From Ascoidea asiatica (Eukaryota; Ascomycota; Saccharomycetes; Ascoideales; Ascoideaceae), in NCBI GenBank assembly GCA_001600695.1, contig BCKQ01000001.1:437916-501915 (forward strand): 64,000 bases of DNA, read 5' to 3'. The stretch's first letter is position 1. Each line of letters starts with the position of its first letter. Under the pieces are notes generated by a model. The model did not search any database. It saw only the letters and a list, made by a program, of their open reading frames with translations, and had not been told where the DNA came from. The translations under genes were made by a program, and so were the position numbers. Of this stretch, positions 63,198-64,000 are shown piece after piece.

Positions 63198-64000
63198 AAA
63201 TAATAATAATGATAATAATATTATTATAAAAGAAAAAAATGAAAAAATTGAAGAATTAAAAATTGAATTAAATTCTTTAAATAAAGATTTTGATAATTTA
63301 AAAAAAAATGAATCAAATTTAAAAATTTCAAATGAAAATTTAAAATTAAATTTATCAAATTTAAAAAATGAAATTTTAAATTTAAAAAATGATTATAAAA
63401 TTTTAAAAATTGAAAAAAATAATAATTTAAATAAATTTAATGATTTAAAAATTTTAAATCATAATTTTACAAATGATATAAAAAATTTAAATAATATTAT
63501 AGAATTAAAATTAAATTTATATAATGAAATTAAAAAAAATTTTGATAATTTAAATTTAAATTATAATGAAATTAAAATTAATCATTCAATAGTTTCTAAA
63601 AATTTTATAAATATTGAAAAAGATTATTCAATTTTAAAAAAAGAAAATGAAATAAATTTAAATAATTTAAATTTATTAATAATTGAAAAAAAATCAATTT
63701 TAAATGATTTAAAAATTAAAGAAAAATTATTTAAAGAATCTCAAAGAAAATTAAATTTAAAAGAAAATTCATTAATTTTAAAAAATAAAGAAAATTCAAA
63801 TTTTAAAAAAGATATTTCAATTTTAAAAAAAGATTTAAAAAAATTTGAAAAAGATAATAAGATTTTAATTGAAAATAATTCTGAATTAAAAAAAAAATTA
63901 TCTGAGATTAATGAAAATTTTAATCAATTAAAAAAAAATTTAGATTATTCAAATTTAAAAAATTTTATAATTAATAATATGATTGAAATTATTTATAATA
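62767..64000 (+). CDS. Coiled-coil protein, partial (runs off the window)
   Basis: The frame is open from ATG 62767 to the last base, about 411 codons with no stop. The first 115 residues look globular (DNILIGCHFIDTT, VFFFNISKYSRIEDVFTNF, NSVLITNLNNERFD). A poly-Asn run (about 130-148) follows, then continuous heptad-like Leu/Ile/Lys/Glu/Asn coiled coil to the window end. An 11-T run lies in frame near 62924. Candidates range from spindle-pole and tethering proteins to autophagy scaffolds. I cannot assign it without the rest of the sequence. Confidence 0.8.

Overview
The window is a stretch of nuclear chromosome from a budding yeast (Saccharomycotina). The genes have clear S. cerevisiae-type counterparts (COR1, HSP10, MIC60, USO1, SEC18, SEC23, KIP3, LAS17, NIF3, COX8, COX9). 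The two confident introns use the yeast signals GTATGT, (T)ACTAAC and YAG. A tRNA-Ile(AAT) with internal A and B boxes is present. The genome is extremely AT-rich: coding sequence uses TTA for Leu and AGA for Arg almost exclusively, and long AAT runs encode poly-Asn. I cannot name the species. CTG codons are rare, and one protein repeat suggests they are read as Leu.

Layout. 0-12 kb is dominated by mitochondrial genes: the 3' end of an unknown gene, COR1 (+), a possible spliced unknown gene (-), HSP10 with an intron (-), MIC60 (-), IML2-like (+) and a degenerate EAT1/IMO32-like alpha/beta hydrolase (+). 12-25 kb is metabolic and transport: an aldo-keto reductase (+), a LAC12-type sugar transporter (-), an MCH1-like MFS protein (+), an F-box-like protein (-), an unknown protein (-) and an APC/GABA-type permease (+). 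25-34 kb holds a CDC25-type Ras exchange factor (+), a ZIP3/CST9-type RING protein (+), and a divergent COX9 (-) / COX8 (+) pair. 34-45 kb is a secretory block: USO1 (-), SEC18 (+), tRNA-Ile (-) and SEC23 (-). 46-64 kb holds an Asn-rich unknown (+), KIP3 (-), NUP53/ASM4-like (+), NIF3 (+), LAS17 (-) and the start of a coiled-coil gene (+) that runs off the end.

Themes. Three genes for consecutive ER-to-Golgi steps (COPII coat SEC23, tether USO1, SNARE recycling SEC18) lie side by side. Respiratory-chain genes share promoter words: the octamer CCAATCAG and Cbf1-type RTCACRTG sites occur upstream of both COR1 and COX9/COX8. HSP10 has two heat-shock elements. Several intergenic regions are far richer in G+C than the genes, the reverse of the usual pattern. 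They carry recurring short motifs, including an orphan GCGCTTAA word.

I found no prokaryotic-type system, transposon, virus-like element or CRISPR array. The items most worth follow-up are the shared cis-regulatory vocabulary, the hydrolase that lost its nucleophile, the short-repeat structures next to start codons, the possible unannotated spliced gene, and the SEC23 and RasGEF proteins with unusual low-complexity additions.
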